The notes under the pieces are model-generated. The model was not told the origin of the DNA and made no database searches. It worked only from the letters and a program-made list of their open reading frames with translations. Below, one piece after another: positions 25,990 through 35,505 of a stretch of 64,000 nt of DNA. Location of the stretch: the NCBI GenBank assembly GCA_963931055.1, contig OZ006987.1, positions 1,736,001 through 1,800,000 of the forward strand, read 5' to 3'. The number at the start of each line of letters is the position of its first letter. Position 1 is the first letter of the stretch. Source of the stretch: Coprenecus sp949297365. GTDB lineage: Bacteria; Bacteroidota; Bacteroidia; Bacteroidales; UBA932. The position numbers and the translations under genes were made by a program.

Positions 25990-28428
25990 TTAATTGTTGT
26001 TCATCTGCCTGATGTCCACACTGTCCTCACAGTCGCCTATGAGCCAGCGGCTGAAGAAGTCGGCCATCTTCCAGAAGAAGTATTCGTCCATGTCTCCGAA
26101 GCCGTGACGCTGTCCGGGCAGATAGAGCATCTCGAAACGCTTGTTGGCCCGGATGAGGGCATCCACTACGCGGATGGTGTTGGCCGGGTGTACATTGTCG
26201 TCCATGTCGCCGTGAACCAGCAGCAGATGGCCCTTGAGGTTCTTGACGAAGTCCTGGTTGGCCTCGATGCTGTAGTTGAATGTGGTGTCGCCCTTTTCGG
26301 ATACGACTTCCTTGACGCCGTGATGAGTCTCGCTCCACCAGCGGTTATAGATGCTGTTGTCGTGGTTGCCGGCGCAGGATACAGCCGCCTTATAGAAGTC
26401 GGGGTAGGTGAGGATGGCTGCCGTGGACATGAATCCGCCGCCGGAGTGGCCGTGTATTCCGACCTTGTTGATGTCCATGTATCTGCGCTGTGCCGCCAGT
26501 TGCTGAAGGACGTATTTGTGGTCGGCCATGGGATAGTCGCGCATGTCACCGTAACCGAAGTTGTGATACCATTTCGAGCGGTCGGGATGCCCTCCCCTGT
26601 GGCCTACGGTCACGACTATGAAGCCCAGCTGGGCCAGACGGTCGATGCGGTTCATCCTCGATGTCCAGAAATATTCGGTGGACTCTACCTGCGGTCCGGG
26701 ATAGACGTATTCTATGATGGGGTAGAGCTTGGTGGAGTCAAAGTCGAAAGGCTTGTAGATGACACCCCAGAGGTCAGTGATGCCGTCGGCGGCTTTGGCC
26801 TTGAATATCTCGGGGAACTTGTAACCGGCCATGAACAGCTGGCTGAGATCACAGGTCTCCAGATCCATGATTTTCTTGCCGGCTGCATTGTAGAGGGCGT
26901 TGGCAGGAGCGGTGTCCACTCTGGAGGCATTGTTGACGAAGTACCTGTAGTCGTCAGGCATGTGGCTGCGGTTGTCCATGTTGCCGGGGTTGAGCATCCT
27001 TACACCCTTGCCGTTCAGGTCTGCGCTGAAGAGGTGGTTGTAGTAGGGATTCTCCTCCCTGTCATATCCGGTGGCGGTAAAGAATACCTTGCCGGTCTTC
27101 TCATCCACGCCTTCGATGGTGGATACATGGTAGGCTCCGTCGGTCAGCGGGCGTATCAGTTTCCCGTCCTTGTCATGCAGGTAGAGCTGGGCCCAGCCGT
27201 TGCGCTCTGAGCGCATGACGATCTCGCCGGTGTTCTCCACCAGCTCGAAGTCACATACGTCGATGTAGGTGTTCAGACGCTCCTCTATCAGTACCTGCAC
27301 GGAATCGGTGTCCAGCCAGTAACGGCAGATGTCCACTCTGTGCTCATCGCGGCTGACACGGGTGAAGTAGAACGAGTTGTCATCTCCGAGCCATTCGGAT
27401 ACAAGGTAGTCGTCGTAGAAGTCCTTGTTGGTCCAGGGCTTGGTGCTGATCATGACTGTCTGGTCCTTGAAGGCCCATACGTCCAGAGTCCTGGAAGTCT
27501 TGCTCTCCATGTCGAACAGCATCAGGTAGCTCTTGGGACCGGGCTCTCCGGGCATCTGGTATTTGTAGGTCTGGAGTTCCGGACGGGGATCGGCGGTGGA
27601 GTTGATCACCCACATCTCGCCGATGCCGGACATGTCGTATTTCTGGTGCAGGAAACGTCTGGAGTCCGGAGACCACTGGAGCATGACATAGTATCTGCTG
27701 CATGTGTCCCTGTCCTCGACTCCTGAGTAATCGTTGCCGCCGTAGGCGACATCTTTCGTGCCGTCGGTGGTAAGGGCGTGTTCAATCACGGTGGAGTCTT
27801 TCTCGTCCTCCATCAGTTTGCGGAGATTCTCCATATCCGTCCAGTAGAGGTTGTAGCCCTTGGCATATACTGCATAGCTGCTGTCGGGAGATATATTGGC
27901 CCATTCGGGGAATTCTTTTTCTTCCTCCATGTCCGTTACGTCGGTAAGCTCCCTGGAGTCTATGTCGTATTCGAAGCGGAAGACTTTTTTCTTCATCTGA
28001 GGCTTGCCGTCAACGGTGGTGTCGGGCTCGTCTATCGTGGACTTGATGCTGAAAGTAAAGGTGTTGTCGTCTTTCAGTTTCAGGTCCATGAACGGTATAT
28101 GCTGCGCATCGAACGGGTCGTGTATAATCTCTGTAAGTTCCATGGCGAGCCTGTCAAGGTCAAATACGGCCTTCTTGCTCTTGGCTGCGGGGTCAATGAT
28201 CCAGTAACCGGCTCCTTCGGGAGTCTCCCATTTGTACCAGAACTTGTCGGAATTGGGAAACCATGAAGGGGTGACGGTCTGAGAGAAGACCATGCGGTTG
28301 ACCTTGTTCGGTGAGAAACGCTCGGCCATGTCGTAGTTGGCCTCTGTCACCGGGGTCTGCTGTGCCCATGATGCCGCTGCGGACGCGCACATCAGGACGG
28401 ATGCGATGAGAATAAAGTTACGTTTCAT
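25990..28428 (-). CDS. S9 family (dipeptidyl peptidase IV-like) serine peptidase
   Basis: Exported serine peptidase of 812 residues with a signal peptide (MKRNFILIASVLMCASAAASWAQ written in part as LIASVLMCASAAASWAQ). A DPP-IV-type beta-propeller covers about residues 40-550. The alpha/beta hydrolase domain has the nucleophile in GIHGHSGGGFMS (Ser near residue 662), the Asp in HGDMDDNVHP and the His in GQRHGFGD. It is predicted to release dipeptides from the N-terminus of periplasmic peptides, which suits an amino-acid-fermenting lifestyle. It overlaps the upstream phosphodiesterase gene by 4 bases. Residues RLAQLGFIVVTVGHRGG precede the catalytic domain, as in other S9B members. Confidence 0.93.
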   Translation of the reverse strand: MKRNFILIASVLMCASAAASWAQQTPVTEANYDMAERFSPNKVNRMVFSQTVTPSWFPNSDKFWYKWETPEGAGYWIIDPAAKSKKAVFDLDRLAMELTEIIHDPFDAQHIPFMDLKLKDDNTFTFSIKSTIDEPDTTVDGKPQMKKKVFRFEYDIDSRELTDVTDMEEEKEFPEWANISPDSSYAVYAKGYNLYWTDMENLRKLMEDEKDSTVIEHALTTDGTKDVAYGGNDYSGVEDRDTCSRYYVMLQWSPDSRRFLHQKYDMSGIGEMWVINSTADPRPELQTYKYQMPGEPGPKSYLMLFDMESKTSRTLDVWAFKDQTVMISTKPWTNKDFYDDYLVSEWLGDDNSFYFTRVSRDEHRVDICRYWLDTDSVQVLIEERLNTYIDVCDFELVENTGEIVMRSERNGWAQLYLHDKDGKLIRPLTDGAYHVSTIEGVDEKTGKVFFTATGYDREENPYYNHLFSADLNGKGVRMLNPGNMDNRSHMPDDYRYFVNNASRVDTAPANALYNAAGKKIMDLETCDLSQLFMAGYKFPEIFKAKAADGITDLWGVIYKPFDFDSTKLYPIIEYVYPGPQVESTEYFWTSRMNRIDRLAQLGFIVVTVGHRGGHPDRSKWYHNFGYGDMRDYPMADHKYVLQQLAAQRRYMDINKVGIHGHSGGGFMSTAAILTYPDFYKAAVSCAGNHDNSIYNRWWSETHHGVKEVVSEKGDTTFNYSIEANQDFVKNLKGHLLLVHGDMDDNVHPANTIRVVDALIRANKRFEMLYLPGQRHGFGDMDEYFFWKMADFFSRWLIGDCEDSVDIRQMNNN

Positions 28429-28940
28429 ATTGTGTTGGTTGTATTATTGACAAATCTGGGCCATTCGCCGACTTCCATGTCGTGGATATTCCCGTCGTCG
28501 ATGTGGAAGCGGATGGCGGTGCGGACCTGGTGGAATCCCTGGATACCGGCGGCTCCCGGGTTGATGGTGAGCATATTGTATTTCTTGTCGAAGATGACCT
28601 TGAGTATGTGCGAATGCCCGCAGACGAAGATGTCCGGCAGGTGGGCATTGATAAGGGCGAACGCCTTGAAATCATAGCGTCCGGGATAGCCTCCTATGTG
28701 CATCATCAGCACTTTCTTGCCCTCACATTCGAAAAACTGCGTGTACGGGACCCTGGAGCGTACCGGAGTCCCGTCGCAGTTGCCGTAGACGCCTTTCAGC
28801 GGTTTGAACGCCGCTATCTGCAGCAGGGTCTCCTCATTGCCGAAATCCCCCGCGTGCCATATCTCGTCCACCGGTTCGAGGAACTTCCTGAGCGGGTCAT
28901 CGAACCAGCAGTGTGTATCTGATATCACTCCTATGTGCAT
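28425..28940 (-). CDS. Metallophosphoesterase (YfcE/MJ0936 family)
   Basis: Calcineurin-like phosphodiesterase of 171 residues. The start at 28940 (MHIGVISDTH) is chosen because the SDTH metal motif must be near the N-terminus; the longer in-frame extension runs through the divergent ispF gene. Metal-binding motifs in order are SDTH, HAGDFGNEE, GNCDG, MMHIGG and CGHSHI. The family cleaves phosphodiesters such as cyclic or bis-p-nitrophenyl substrates; the natural substrate is unknown. Its stop overlaps the peptidase start. The minus-strand -7 TACCTTTG at about 28950 would drive the unit. Confidence 0.9.
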   Translation of the reverse strand: MHIGVISDTHCWFDDPLRKFLEPVDEIWHAGDFGNEETLLQIAAFKPLKGVYGNCDGTPVRSRVPYTQFFECEGKKVLMMHIGGYPGRYDFKAFALINAHLPDIFVCGHSHILKVIFDKKYNMLTINPGAAGIQGFHQVRTAIRFHIDDGNIHDMEVGEWPRFVNNTTNTI

Positions 28941-29003
28941 AATGCTACAAAGGTAATGAAGAATTTCCCTAAATTTGCATATTGTTATCGTTAAAGTAGA
29001 GAT

Positions 29004-29492
29004 ATGATCAGGATTCCATACAGGATAGGGCACGGATATGACGTGCATGCCCTCGGGGAGGGTCTGGATCTGTGGCTGGGCGGAGTGAGGATTCCGCATA
29101 CGAAAGGCTGTATCGCCCATTCGGACGGGGATGTGGCCATTCATGCCCTTTGTGACGCCATGCTCGGAGCCCTGGCTCTCGGCGACATCGGAAAGCATTT
29201 CCCGGACACCTCGGACGAGTTCAGGGGCATCGACAGCAAGATACTGCTGCACAGGGTCAATGACCTGATAGCTGCACAGGGTTACTCGGTGGCCAATGCC
29301 GACATCACCATCGCGGCCCAGAAGCCTAAACTGGCAGGATATATTCCAGAAATGAGAGAGGCCCTGGCCGGTATCCTGAAAGTGGATGTCTCTCAGGTAT
29401 CGGTCAAGGCCACAACTACCGAGCATCTCGGCTTCACCGGTCGCGAGGAGGGCATCGCCGTCTGGGCCTCAGTCCTCCTTACGGCTGTTTAG
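29004..29492 (+). CDS. ispF: 2-C-methyl-D-erythritol 2,4-cyclodiphosphate synthase
   Basis: Enzyme of 162 residues of the non-mevalonate isoprenoid pathway, cyclising CDP-methylerythritol 2-phosphate with release of CMP. Zinc ligands are in GHGYDVHAL near the start; HSDGDVAIHALCDAMLGA and HFPDTS form the rest of the site, and KATTTEHLGFTGREEGIA is the family C-terminal signature. The -7 element TAAATTTG lies at about 28971-28978. Another gene of the pathway, dxr, lies at 41245-42408. It is convergent with the OsmC gene, separated by 4 bases. Confidence 0.97.
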   Translation: MIRIPYRIGHGYDVHALGEGLDLWLGGVRIPHTKGCIAHSDGDVAIHALCDAMLGALALGDIGKHFPDTSDEFRGIDSKILLHRVNDLIAAQGYSVANADITIAAQKPKLAGYIPEMREALAGILKVDVSQVSVKATTTEHLGFTGREEGIAVWASVLLTAV

Positions 29493-29496
29493 TGTC

Positions 29497-29910
29497 TCAG
29501 TCGTCGTAGTGGAAGCGGATGTCCTTGATGATGTCGGGATGGAGGCTGTTGGAGACGGGGCAGGTGCGGGCTGCGGACTCGATGAGTCTCTTGGCCTTGT
29601 CATCGTACCGCTGTCCTTTGGGGAATGTGATGTCCACGACGATGCGGGCTACGCGGCGCGGGTTGGCGGCCATCTCCTTCTCTATCTCGACTGTCGTTCC
29701 GTCAATGTTGAATCCGTAGGACTGGGCCGAGATGCCCATGATGGTCAACATGCAGGATGCCAGAGAGGAAGCGAATATATCGGTGGGGGAGAAATACTCG
29801 CCTTTCCCGTGGTTGTCCAGGGGTGCGTCGGTGATAATCTTGTTGCCTGACTGCTCGTGCAGGATCTCGGTGCGCAGATTGCCGAGATAAGTGGTTCTCA
29901 TCTTTGTCAT
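29497..29910 (-). CDS. OsmC family peroxiredoxin-like protein
   Basis: Protein of 137 residues with the OsmC/Ohr fold. The two redox cysteines are in SLASCMLTIMG and ARTCPVSNSLHPD, the spacing and context expected for the family, which reduces organic hydroperoxides using dihydrolipoyl or similar thiols. The N-terminus is KMRTTYLGNLRTEILHEQSG and a mid segment GEYFSPTDIFASS is typical. It lies between ispF (convergent) and miaB (upstream, same strand, 23 bases away), so it may be co-transcribed with miaB. Confidence 0.9.
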   Translation of the reverse strand: MTKMRTTYLGNLRTEILHEQSGNKIITDAPLDNHGKGEYFSPTDIFASSLASCMLTIMGISAQSYGFNIDGTTVEIEKEMAANPRRVARIVVDITFPKGQRYDDKAKRLIESAARTCPVSNSLHPDIIKDIRFHYDD

Positions 29911-29933
29911 AACTTATCTGTTAAAAAAAGTTG

Positions 29934-31271
29934 TTATTCAACTATATTGCCCAGCAGGGTGGCTGACGTGCAGCTCTCCACTGCTACGCGGACATATTCT
30001 CCCGGCCTGTGTCCGAGAGCCGGGAACACGCACACCTTGTTGGAGGAGGTGCGTCCGAAGAGGGAGCCGCTGTCCCGTTTTGAGGCGCCTTCTATCAGGA
30101 CCTCGTATGTGTTGCCTATGCACTCCCGGTTGCGTTCCAGGGAGATGGCGCTCTGCAGCTCTATGATCTCGTTGAGACGGCGCGTCTTGACCTCCGTCGG
30201 CACATCATCGGGGAAATGTCTTGCGGCCTTTGTCCCCGGCCTCTGGGAGTACTGGAACATGAACGCGCTGTCGTATCTGACCCGGCGCATGAGTTCCAGA
30301 GTGGCCTGATGGTCCTCCTCGGTTTCTGAACAGAAGCCGGCTATGATGTCGGTGGTTATGGCCGCGTCGGGGACTATCTCATGAATCTTCGCGATTCTCT
30401 CCAGATAACTTTCAACGGTATATTTGCGGTTCATCTTCTCCAGCATACGGTCGCTTCCGGACTGGACAGGAAGATGGATGTGTGTGCAGATGTTGGGATA
30501 CATGGCCATGGAGTACAGTACGGCGTTGCCCATGTCCTTGGGATGCGAGGTGGAGAAACGCACTCTCAGATCAGGGGCGATGAGGGCCATCAGCTCTATG
30601 AGCTGCGCGAAAGTGACGGTCTCGGTGGGATTCTCCGGATTCTTCCATAGGTAGGAGTCCACATTCTGACCGAGCAGGTTGACTTCCTTGTAGCCGGCCT
30701 TGTACAGGTTCCCGGCCTCGCGCACTATCGACTGCGGATCGCGGCTGCGCTCGGCACCGCGCACGTAAGGCACGATACAGTAGGTACACATGTTGTTGCA
30801 GCCCCTCATGATGGAGATGAAGGAGGTGACTCCGTTCCTGTCGGTGCGCACCGGCTCTATGTCGGCGTAGGTCTCTTTCATGGACAGTGCTGTGTCTATC
30901 TGCTTGTCTCCGCTCTCTTCCAGCCTGTGCAGCATAGCCGGCAGTTCCCGGTATGTATCCGGACCGGCCACGATGTCCACGGCCGGATGAGAGAGCAGCT
31001 CCTGTTTGAGCCTCTCCGCCATGCAGCCCAGGACTCCGACCCTTACATTCCTCTTTTTCTTCTCCTGGAGGAACCGGTCGAGCCGGCCCCATACCCTCTG
31101 CTCCGCATTGTCCCTTATCGAGCATGTGTTGACCAGAATCAGGTCCGCCTCTTCCAGACTTCCGCAGGGGGAGTATCCGTGTGCCCCCAGAATGGAAAGC
31201 ACCACTTCGCTGTCGTAGACATTCATCTGACAGCCGTAAGTCTCTATGAACAGTCTTTTATTATTTCCCAT
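29934..31271 (-). CDS. miaB: tRNA-2-methylthio-N6-dimethylallyladenosine synthase
   Basis: Radical-SAM methylthiotransferase of 445 residues that converts i6A37 to ms2i6A37 in tRNAs. The N-terminal MTTase domain has cluster cysteines in ETYGCQMN, VNTCSIRD and VLGCMAERL. The radical-SAM motif is GCNNMCTYCIVPYVRG (CxxxCxxC). A TRAM domain forms the C-terminus. The presence of SIRDNAEQRVWGRL favours MiaB over MtaB or RimO. It starts at 31271 with a minus-strand TATCTTTG in the divergent region shared with the LEA14-like gene. Confidence 0.95.
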   Translation of the reverse strand: MGNNKRLFIETYGCQMNVYDSEVVLSILGAHGYSPCGSLEEADLILVNTCSIRDNAEQRVWGRLDRFLQEKKKRNVRVGVLGCMAERLKQELLSHPAVDIVAGPDTYRELPAMLHRLEESGDKQIDTALSMKETYADIEPVRTDRNGVTSFISIMRGCNNMCTYCIVPYVRGAERSRDPQSIVREAGNLYKAGYKEVNLLGQNVDSYLWKNPENPTETVTFAQLIELMALIAPDLRVRFSTSHPKDMGNAVLYSMAMYPNICTHIHLPVQSGSDRMLEKMNRKYTVESYLERIAKIHEIVPDAAITTDIIAGFCSETEEDHQATLELMRRVRYDSAFMFQYSQRPGTKAARHFPDDVPTEVKTRRLNEIIELQSAISLERNRECIGNTYEVLIEGASKRDSGSLFGRTSSNKVCVFPALGHRPGEYVRVAVESCTSATLLGNIVE

Positions 31272-31324
31272 ACGTCCGCAAAGATAACTTTTTATATCTT
31301 TGTCGGTGCAAACAGCAGAGAATT

Positions 31325-31789
31325 ATGAGAAGAATTGTGCTTTTACTGGTCTCGGCCCTTCTGGCCGCAGGGTGCGCTGAGTACAGGCAGGTATCCGTGG
31401 AAAATGTCGCCCTGGCCGGATTCCGGTTCAACGGTACCTCGTCGGCTACGATAGAGCTGGAGGCCGATGTCTACAATCCTACTCCGCACGTGATCTTCCT
31501 GGACGAAGTGGATGCTGTCCTTTTCAGGGAGGGAAAGGAGTTTGCGAGGTTTGCTCTGGAGGATAAGCCTTCGGCAGCGGCGGATACCGGCAGCAAGGTG
31601 CGGATTCCGGTGCGGGCCTCGGTGTCGGATCCGATATCCATCATCTCCGCCGGCCTGAACCTGAGCAGTTGGAATCTGGACGATCTGGTGGTGGACGGCA
31701 GGATAGTGGTCAAGTCGGATGCCGGCTACAAGAAGACTTTCAGGATGAAGAAGACTCCGGTAAAGGATATATTGAGGATGATAAAATGA
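31325..31789 (+). CDS. LEA14-like lipoprotein
   Basis: Small lipoprotein of 154 residues: signal IVLLLVSALLAAGC with the lipidated Cys at about 17, then one LEA type 2 (WHy-like) beta-sandwich. The pattern LEADVYNPTPHVIFLDEVDAVL and the pairs of beta strands that follow fit this family. It is anchored on the inner or outer membrane facing the periplasm. No enzymatic activity is known. Its stop overlaps the start of the SPOR protein by 4 bases. The promoter -7 is TATCTTTG at 31297-31304. Confidence 0.75.
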   Translation: MRRIVLLLVSALLAAGCAEYRQVSVENVALAGFRFNGTSSATIELEADVYNPTPHVIFLDEVDAVLFREGKEFARFALEDKPSAAADTGSKVRIPVRASVSDPISIISAGLNLSSWNLDDLVVDGRIVVKSDAGYKKTFRMKKTPVKDILRMIK

Positions 31790-32286
31790 AGGTTATGAGA
31801 AAATATTTGATACTTGCGGCGGTGCTTCTGGCATCTGCGGCTGTTATGCGGGCGGAGGAGTTTCCGGCTGATTCGGTACTGGCTGTCACAGATACCCTGT
31901 CTCTTCAGGATTCGGTGGCCGAGAGGATATATATGTCGTATGACAGTCTGATGACTTATCTGGGAGAGGCGGTCATGATGAGCGATTCCGTGGAGAAGGC
32001 GATGACCGCGCAGGTGGAGAGGAACAAGGCGCGTAAGACTCAGATATACAGGGTGCGGATATACTTTGACAACAGTAAGGATGCCAGAACGGTATCGCAG
32101 CAGATAGTGGATACCTTCTCGGTATATCATCCGGGAGTGCCCGTGTTCAGGAGTTATGACAATCCGTATTTCAAGGTGACGGTCGGAGAGTTCCGCGCCA
32201 AATCTGACGCCATGAGGTTCCTGGAGGCGATCAGAAAAGAGTACCCTACGGTGTTTCTCGTCAGAGAATCTTTCTCCACCATTTAG
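31786..32286 (+). CDS. SPOR-domain protein
   Basis: The start at 31786 (MKVMRKYLILAAVLLASAAVM) overlaps the stop of the LEA14-like gene (ATGA); an earlier in-frame start lies inside that gene. The 166-residue protein has a signal peptide, a linker of about 60 residues, and a C-terminal SPOR domain (about 85-163: YRVRIYFDNSKDARTVSQQI...FKVTVGEFRAKSDAMRFLEA). SPOR domains bind denuded peptidoglycan, often at the septum. Coupling to the lipoprotein suggests a shared envelope role. Its 3' end overlaps the convergent glsB by 26 bases. Confidence 0.82.
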   Translation: MKVMRKYLILAAVLLASAAVMRAEEFPADSVLAVTDTLSLQDSVAERIYMSYDSLMTYLGEAVMMSDSVEKAMTAQVERNKARKTQIYRVRIYFDNSKDARTVSQQIVDTFSVYHPGVPVFRSYDNPYFKVTVGEFRAKSDAMRFLEAIRKEYPTVFLVRESFSTI

Positions 32287-33229
32287 GTCTGAACCTGGCC
32301 GCTACAGCCCGCAGGGCCGCCTGCATGGGGGCCAGGTGCCGCTCTTTCTTCTCGGGATAGATGTCCTCCATATTGACGAGGATGCCGGTCTCCTCCACGT
32401 TGCCGAAGCCGGGATTGACGGCCGTCCCGAAGACCTTCATCGAGGGAGACAGGTTCATATATGAGTTTATCAGGGGCGGGATGAACTCGCCGTTCTGCTT
32501 TATCTCCTTCTGGAGTACCTTGTAGGCATCGTGGTAGTCAAGACCGTTGAACAGTTCCTGATAGTATCTGTTGCCGCTGTCGTAGTCTATCGGCACTACG
32601 GGTGTCACCAGCCTGTCCGGGTCTCCGAAATACTTGTGCAGGAAGTTCAGCAGAGTGTTGCGGGCCCGCAGGTTATAGGATGTGTACATGGTGACTTTTC
32701 CGAAGAAATACTTGTAGTGGCTGTATTTAAGCATGAGGGCACCGAGTCCGTCCCACAGATTGTCCAAAGCGTAGATGCCCTTTCTCTTCATGTTGACATT
32801 CTGGTAGTTGGGCTGGATGAAAGAGCGTCCCAGCTCAATGGTGAACGGCATATAGTCGTGTATGAACTCCTCGGAGAAGCGGAATATCTCACTTGTGGCC
32901 ATCTTCTCTGGAGAGATGCCGCCGCAGAGGATGTACCTGTAACCTCCAAGTATCTCATTGTCGTGCGGATCCCAGACTATCAGCTGGCGGTAGTAGTCCA
33001 CGGGGTCCGTGTCGAACCGGTCTATGTCACAGTCCTTGCCCGAGCCTCCTCCGGCCAGGCGGAAAGATATCTCCCTGAGCCGGCCTATCTCCTGCATGAT
33101 GTTGGGCGAGTCCTTGTAGGTCACCTCATAGAGTTCATTGTCGCCCTTGCGTGTGGTACGGATGTACTTGGCGGCTGTAAGCTCACGGCGTATGAGCTTG
33201 CGGTCAACGGGTTTGATTACAGGTTGCAT
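32261..33229 (-). CDS. glsB: Glycine N-acyltransferase of glycine-lipid synthesis (GlsB-like, OlsB family)
   Basis: GNAT-like acyltransferase of 322 residues (Acetyltransf_5 / OlsB group). Landmarks are LREISFRLAGGGSGKDCDID, LIVWDPHDNEILGGYRYILC, ELGRSFIQPNYQ and NLWDGLGALM. In Bacteroides, the adjacent GlsB and GlsA make glycine lipids: GlsB N-acylates glycine and GlsA adds the second acyl chain. The same gene pair and order are seen here, with glsA upstream and overlapping by 26 bases. The assignment to glycine rather than ornithine is by analogy with Bacteroides. Confidence 0.82.
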   Translation of the reverse strand: MQPVIKPVDRKLIRRELTAAKYIRTTRKGDNELYEVTYKDSPNIMQEIGRLREISFRLAGGGSGKDCDIDRFDTDPVDYYRQLIVWDPHDNEILGGYRYILCGGISPEKMATSEIFRFSEEFIHDYMPFTIELGRSFIQPNYQNVNMKRKGIYALDNLWDGLGALMLKYSHYKYFFGKVTMYTSYNLRARNTLLNFLHKYFGDPDRLVTPVVPIDYDSGNRYYQELFNGLDYHDAYKVLQKEIKQNGEFIPPLINSYMNLSPSMKVFGTAVNPGFGNVEETGILVNMEDIYPEKKERHLAPMQAALRAVAARFRPKWWRKIL

Positions 33230-34040
33230 AGCTGGTCTGTCTTATGATGTCGCACCACTCCTTGTGGGTGTGTTCCCCGGTCAGGGCGGTGTACGGTATC
33301 GGTTCTCCTATATACAGGTCAAATGCCGAGCCTTTCTTGCGGAACATCTCGTCGGGCAGCAGGAACGTCTCGATATTGACCTTTATGCCAAGTCTTTTCC
33401 GCAGATTGGCGAGGCGGTAGAAACGTCTGGAGTTCTCTCCGGAGAAGAACATCGGAACGATGTCCCTGCGGCTCTCTATGGCTTTCGAGACAAAGGTCTT
33501 CTTCCAGTCCAGATCGGTCACTTTCCCCTTTATGAGTCTGGAGCACAGTCCGGCAGGGAAGTAGAGTATCTGCGAGTCCGAGCCGAATGTCTCCTGGAAC
33601 ATCAGGGTGTTGTCGTGCCTCATCCTGCCGTACTTGTTGACGGGTACGAAGACGGGGGCCAGCGGCTTGATGTACATCAGCAGGTCGTTCACTATGAACT
33701 TCACGTCCCCGAAGCTGCTGCCTATGTAGGAGATGAGTATCATGCCGTCCAGACCTCCCAGAGGATGATTGGACACGAATATGTACCGTCCGTCAGGGGC
33801 CGGCCGTTTCCCGGAGAAATGAACCCGGTAGCTGACATCCAGGTCCTTGAGGATGTGAGTGGCGAACTCCACGCCGGTGTATTCCCGATTCTCCAGGAGC
33901 AGCCGGTTGATCTCGTCCTGATGGATGATCTTCTTGATATAATTGAGCACGCAGCGCGGCAGGCGGTCCGCCAGTTTCTGACTTTTGCCGCGTATGACTT
34001 TTTCTATATCGACAGACAAGATGTTGCTTTCTGAGTCCAT
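33204..34040 (-). CDS. glsA: O-acyltransferase of glycine-lipid synthesis (GlsA-like, PlsC family)
   Basis: Membrane-associated lysophospholipid-type acyltransferase of 278 residues. The PlsC catalytic motif is SNHPLGGLDGM (H-x4-D). Later blocks are FVPVNKYGRMRHDN, LYFPAGLCSRLIKG (the EGTRS-like position reads AGLCSR) and DIVPMFFSGENS. It would transfer an acyl group to the 3-hydroxy position of the N-acyl-glycine made by GlsB. The start at 34040 lies 55 bases from the divergent rpoN start, with back-to-back promoters between. Confidence 0.85.
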   Translation of the reverse strand: MDSESNILSVDIEKVIRGKSQKLADRLPRCVLNYIKKIIHQDEINRLLLENREYTGVEFATHILKDLDVSYRVHFSGKRPAPDGRYIFVSNHPLGGLDGMILISYIGSSFGDVKFIVNDLLMYIKPLAPVFVPVNKYGRMRHDNTLMFQETFGSDSQILYFPAGLCSRLIKGKVTDLDWKKTFVSKAIESRRDIVPMFFSGENSRRFYRLANLRKRLGIKVNIETFLLPDEMFRKKGSAFDLYIGEPIPYTALTGEHTHKEWCDIIRQTSYATCNQTR

Positions 34041-34095
34041 ATCTGAGAAACTTGGTACAAATATAAAATTTTTATTCTTATCTTTGAAGTCAGTT

Positions 34096-35505
34096 ATGTT
34101 AAAACAGGGATTACAACAAAAATTGCAGCAGGGGCTCTCCCCGCTTCAGATACAGACCATAAAGCTTCTGGAACTTCCCACTCTTGAGCTTGAGCAGAGA
34201 ATCAAGAAAGAGCTGGAGGAGAATCCTGTTCTTGATGAGGCCGCTCCCTCGGAAGAGTCTGAGGACGGAGAGTCCAAGAACGTATCTCTGAGTGACTACA
34301 ATCAGGACGACTCGACTCCGTCCTACCGTCTGTATGTGAACAATCAGGGGAAGGACCTGAAGCCTCAGTACAATACATTCTCGGTGAAGGAGAGTTTCCA
34401 TCAGAATCTGGAGATGCAGCTTGGTTACAGCGATCTGAAAGGTGATGACAGGAAGATAGCCATGTTCGTGATCGGCAGTATAGACGATGACGGTTATCTG
34501 AGGCGGGACATAGAGTCGCTTACCGACGATATTGCATTCCGTCTCAATATAGAGACTACTCCGGAGCATGTGGAGAAGATATTGAAAGTGATACAGGAGT
34601 TCGAGCCGGTCGGGGTGGGAGCCAGGGACCTTAGGGAATGTCTGCTGTTGCAGCTTCGCGTCAAGGAGCAGACCCCGGAGAGAAAACGGGCGGAGGAGAT
34701 ACTGGAGAATTATTTCGAAGAGTTCTCTCGCAAGCATTACGACAAGATAATGGCCCGCACAGGTATGAATAAGGATGAACTGAAAGATGCCGTGGACGAG
34801 ATAGTCCATCTTAATCCCCGTCCCGGAGGCCAGATTGATGACTCGTATGTGGAACAGGCACAGCAGATAGTCCCTGACTTCATATTGGAGAACAAGGACG
34901 GTGAGCTGCTGCTGACCATGCCCAAGTTCTCGGTTCCGGAGCTGAGGGTCAACAAGCGCTATGCGGACCTGCTGATGAACTCGGCAGCGTCTTCCGGCAA
35001 GAGAGGAAAGGAAGCGGTGTCGTTCGTGAAGCAGAAGCTGGATTCGGCTAAATGGTTCGTAGAGGCCATCAAGCAGCGTCAGAACACCCTGCAGAATACC
35101 ATGAAGGCCATCCTGGACTTTCAGCATGACTTTTTCATGGATGGAGATGAGGCAAAATTGAAGCCGATGGTACTGAAAAATATCGCAGAGAAAACCGGGC
35201 TGGACATATCCACCATCTCCAGGGTGGTCAACTGCAAGTATATACAGACCAATTTCGGAGTCTATCCCTTGAAGTATTTCTTCTCGGAGGGAATGAAGAC
35301 TGAAAGCGGAGATGAGGTCTCCACCCGTGAGATCAAGAAAGTGCTCTCGGAAAGCATAGCTGCGGAGGACAAGAAAAAGCCCCTCACGGATGAGGAGCTT
35401 GTAAATGTTCTCTCGCAGAAAGGCTATAAGGTGGCCCGGCGGACTGTCGCCAAATACCGCGAGCAGCTCAATATTCCTATCGCCAGGATGCGCAAGGAGA
35501 TTTAG
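34096..35505 (+). CDS. rpoN: RNA polymerase sigma-54 factor
   Basis: Sigma factor of 469 residues. The start at 34096 (MLKQGLQQKLQQ) is chosen because the Gln-rich region I begins there and TATCTTTG, the -7 element, is at 34079-34086. Region I (QQKLQQGLSPLQIQTIKLLE) meets the activator. The central core-binding domain spans about 120-300, and the C-terminal HTH and RpoN box (VARRTVAKYREQLNI, matching ARRTVAKYRE) read the -24 GG element. No bacterial enhancer-binding protein is seen in the window. The stop overlaps the convergent upp stop by 4 bases. Confidence 0.96.
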   Translation: MLKQGLQQKLQQGLSPLQIQTIKLLELPTLELEQRIKKELEENPVLDEAAPSEESEDGESKNVSLSDYNQDDSTPSYRLYVNNQGKDLKPQYNTFSVKESFHQNLEMQLGYSDLKGDDRKIAMFVIGSIDDDGYLRRDIESLTDDIAFRLNIETTPEHVEKILKVIQEFEPVGVGARDLRECLLLQLRVKEQTPERKRAEEILENYFEEFSRKHYDKIMARTGMNKDELKDAVDEIVHLNPRPGGQIDDSYVEQAQQIVPDFILENKDGELLLTMPKFSVPELRVNKRYADLLMNSAASSGKRGKEAVSFVKQKLDSAKWFVEAIKQRQNTLQNTMKAILDFQHDFFMDGDEAKLKPMVLKNIAEKTGLDISTISRVVNCKYIQTNFGVYPLKYFFSEGMKTESGDEVSTREIKKVLSESIAAEDKKKPLTDEELVNVLSQKGYKVARRTVAKYREQLNIPIARMRKEI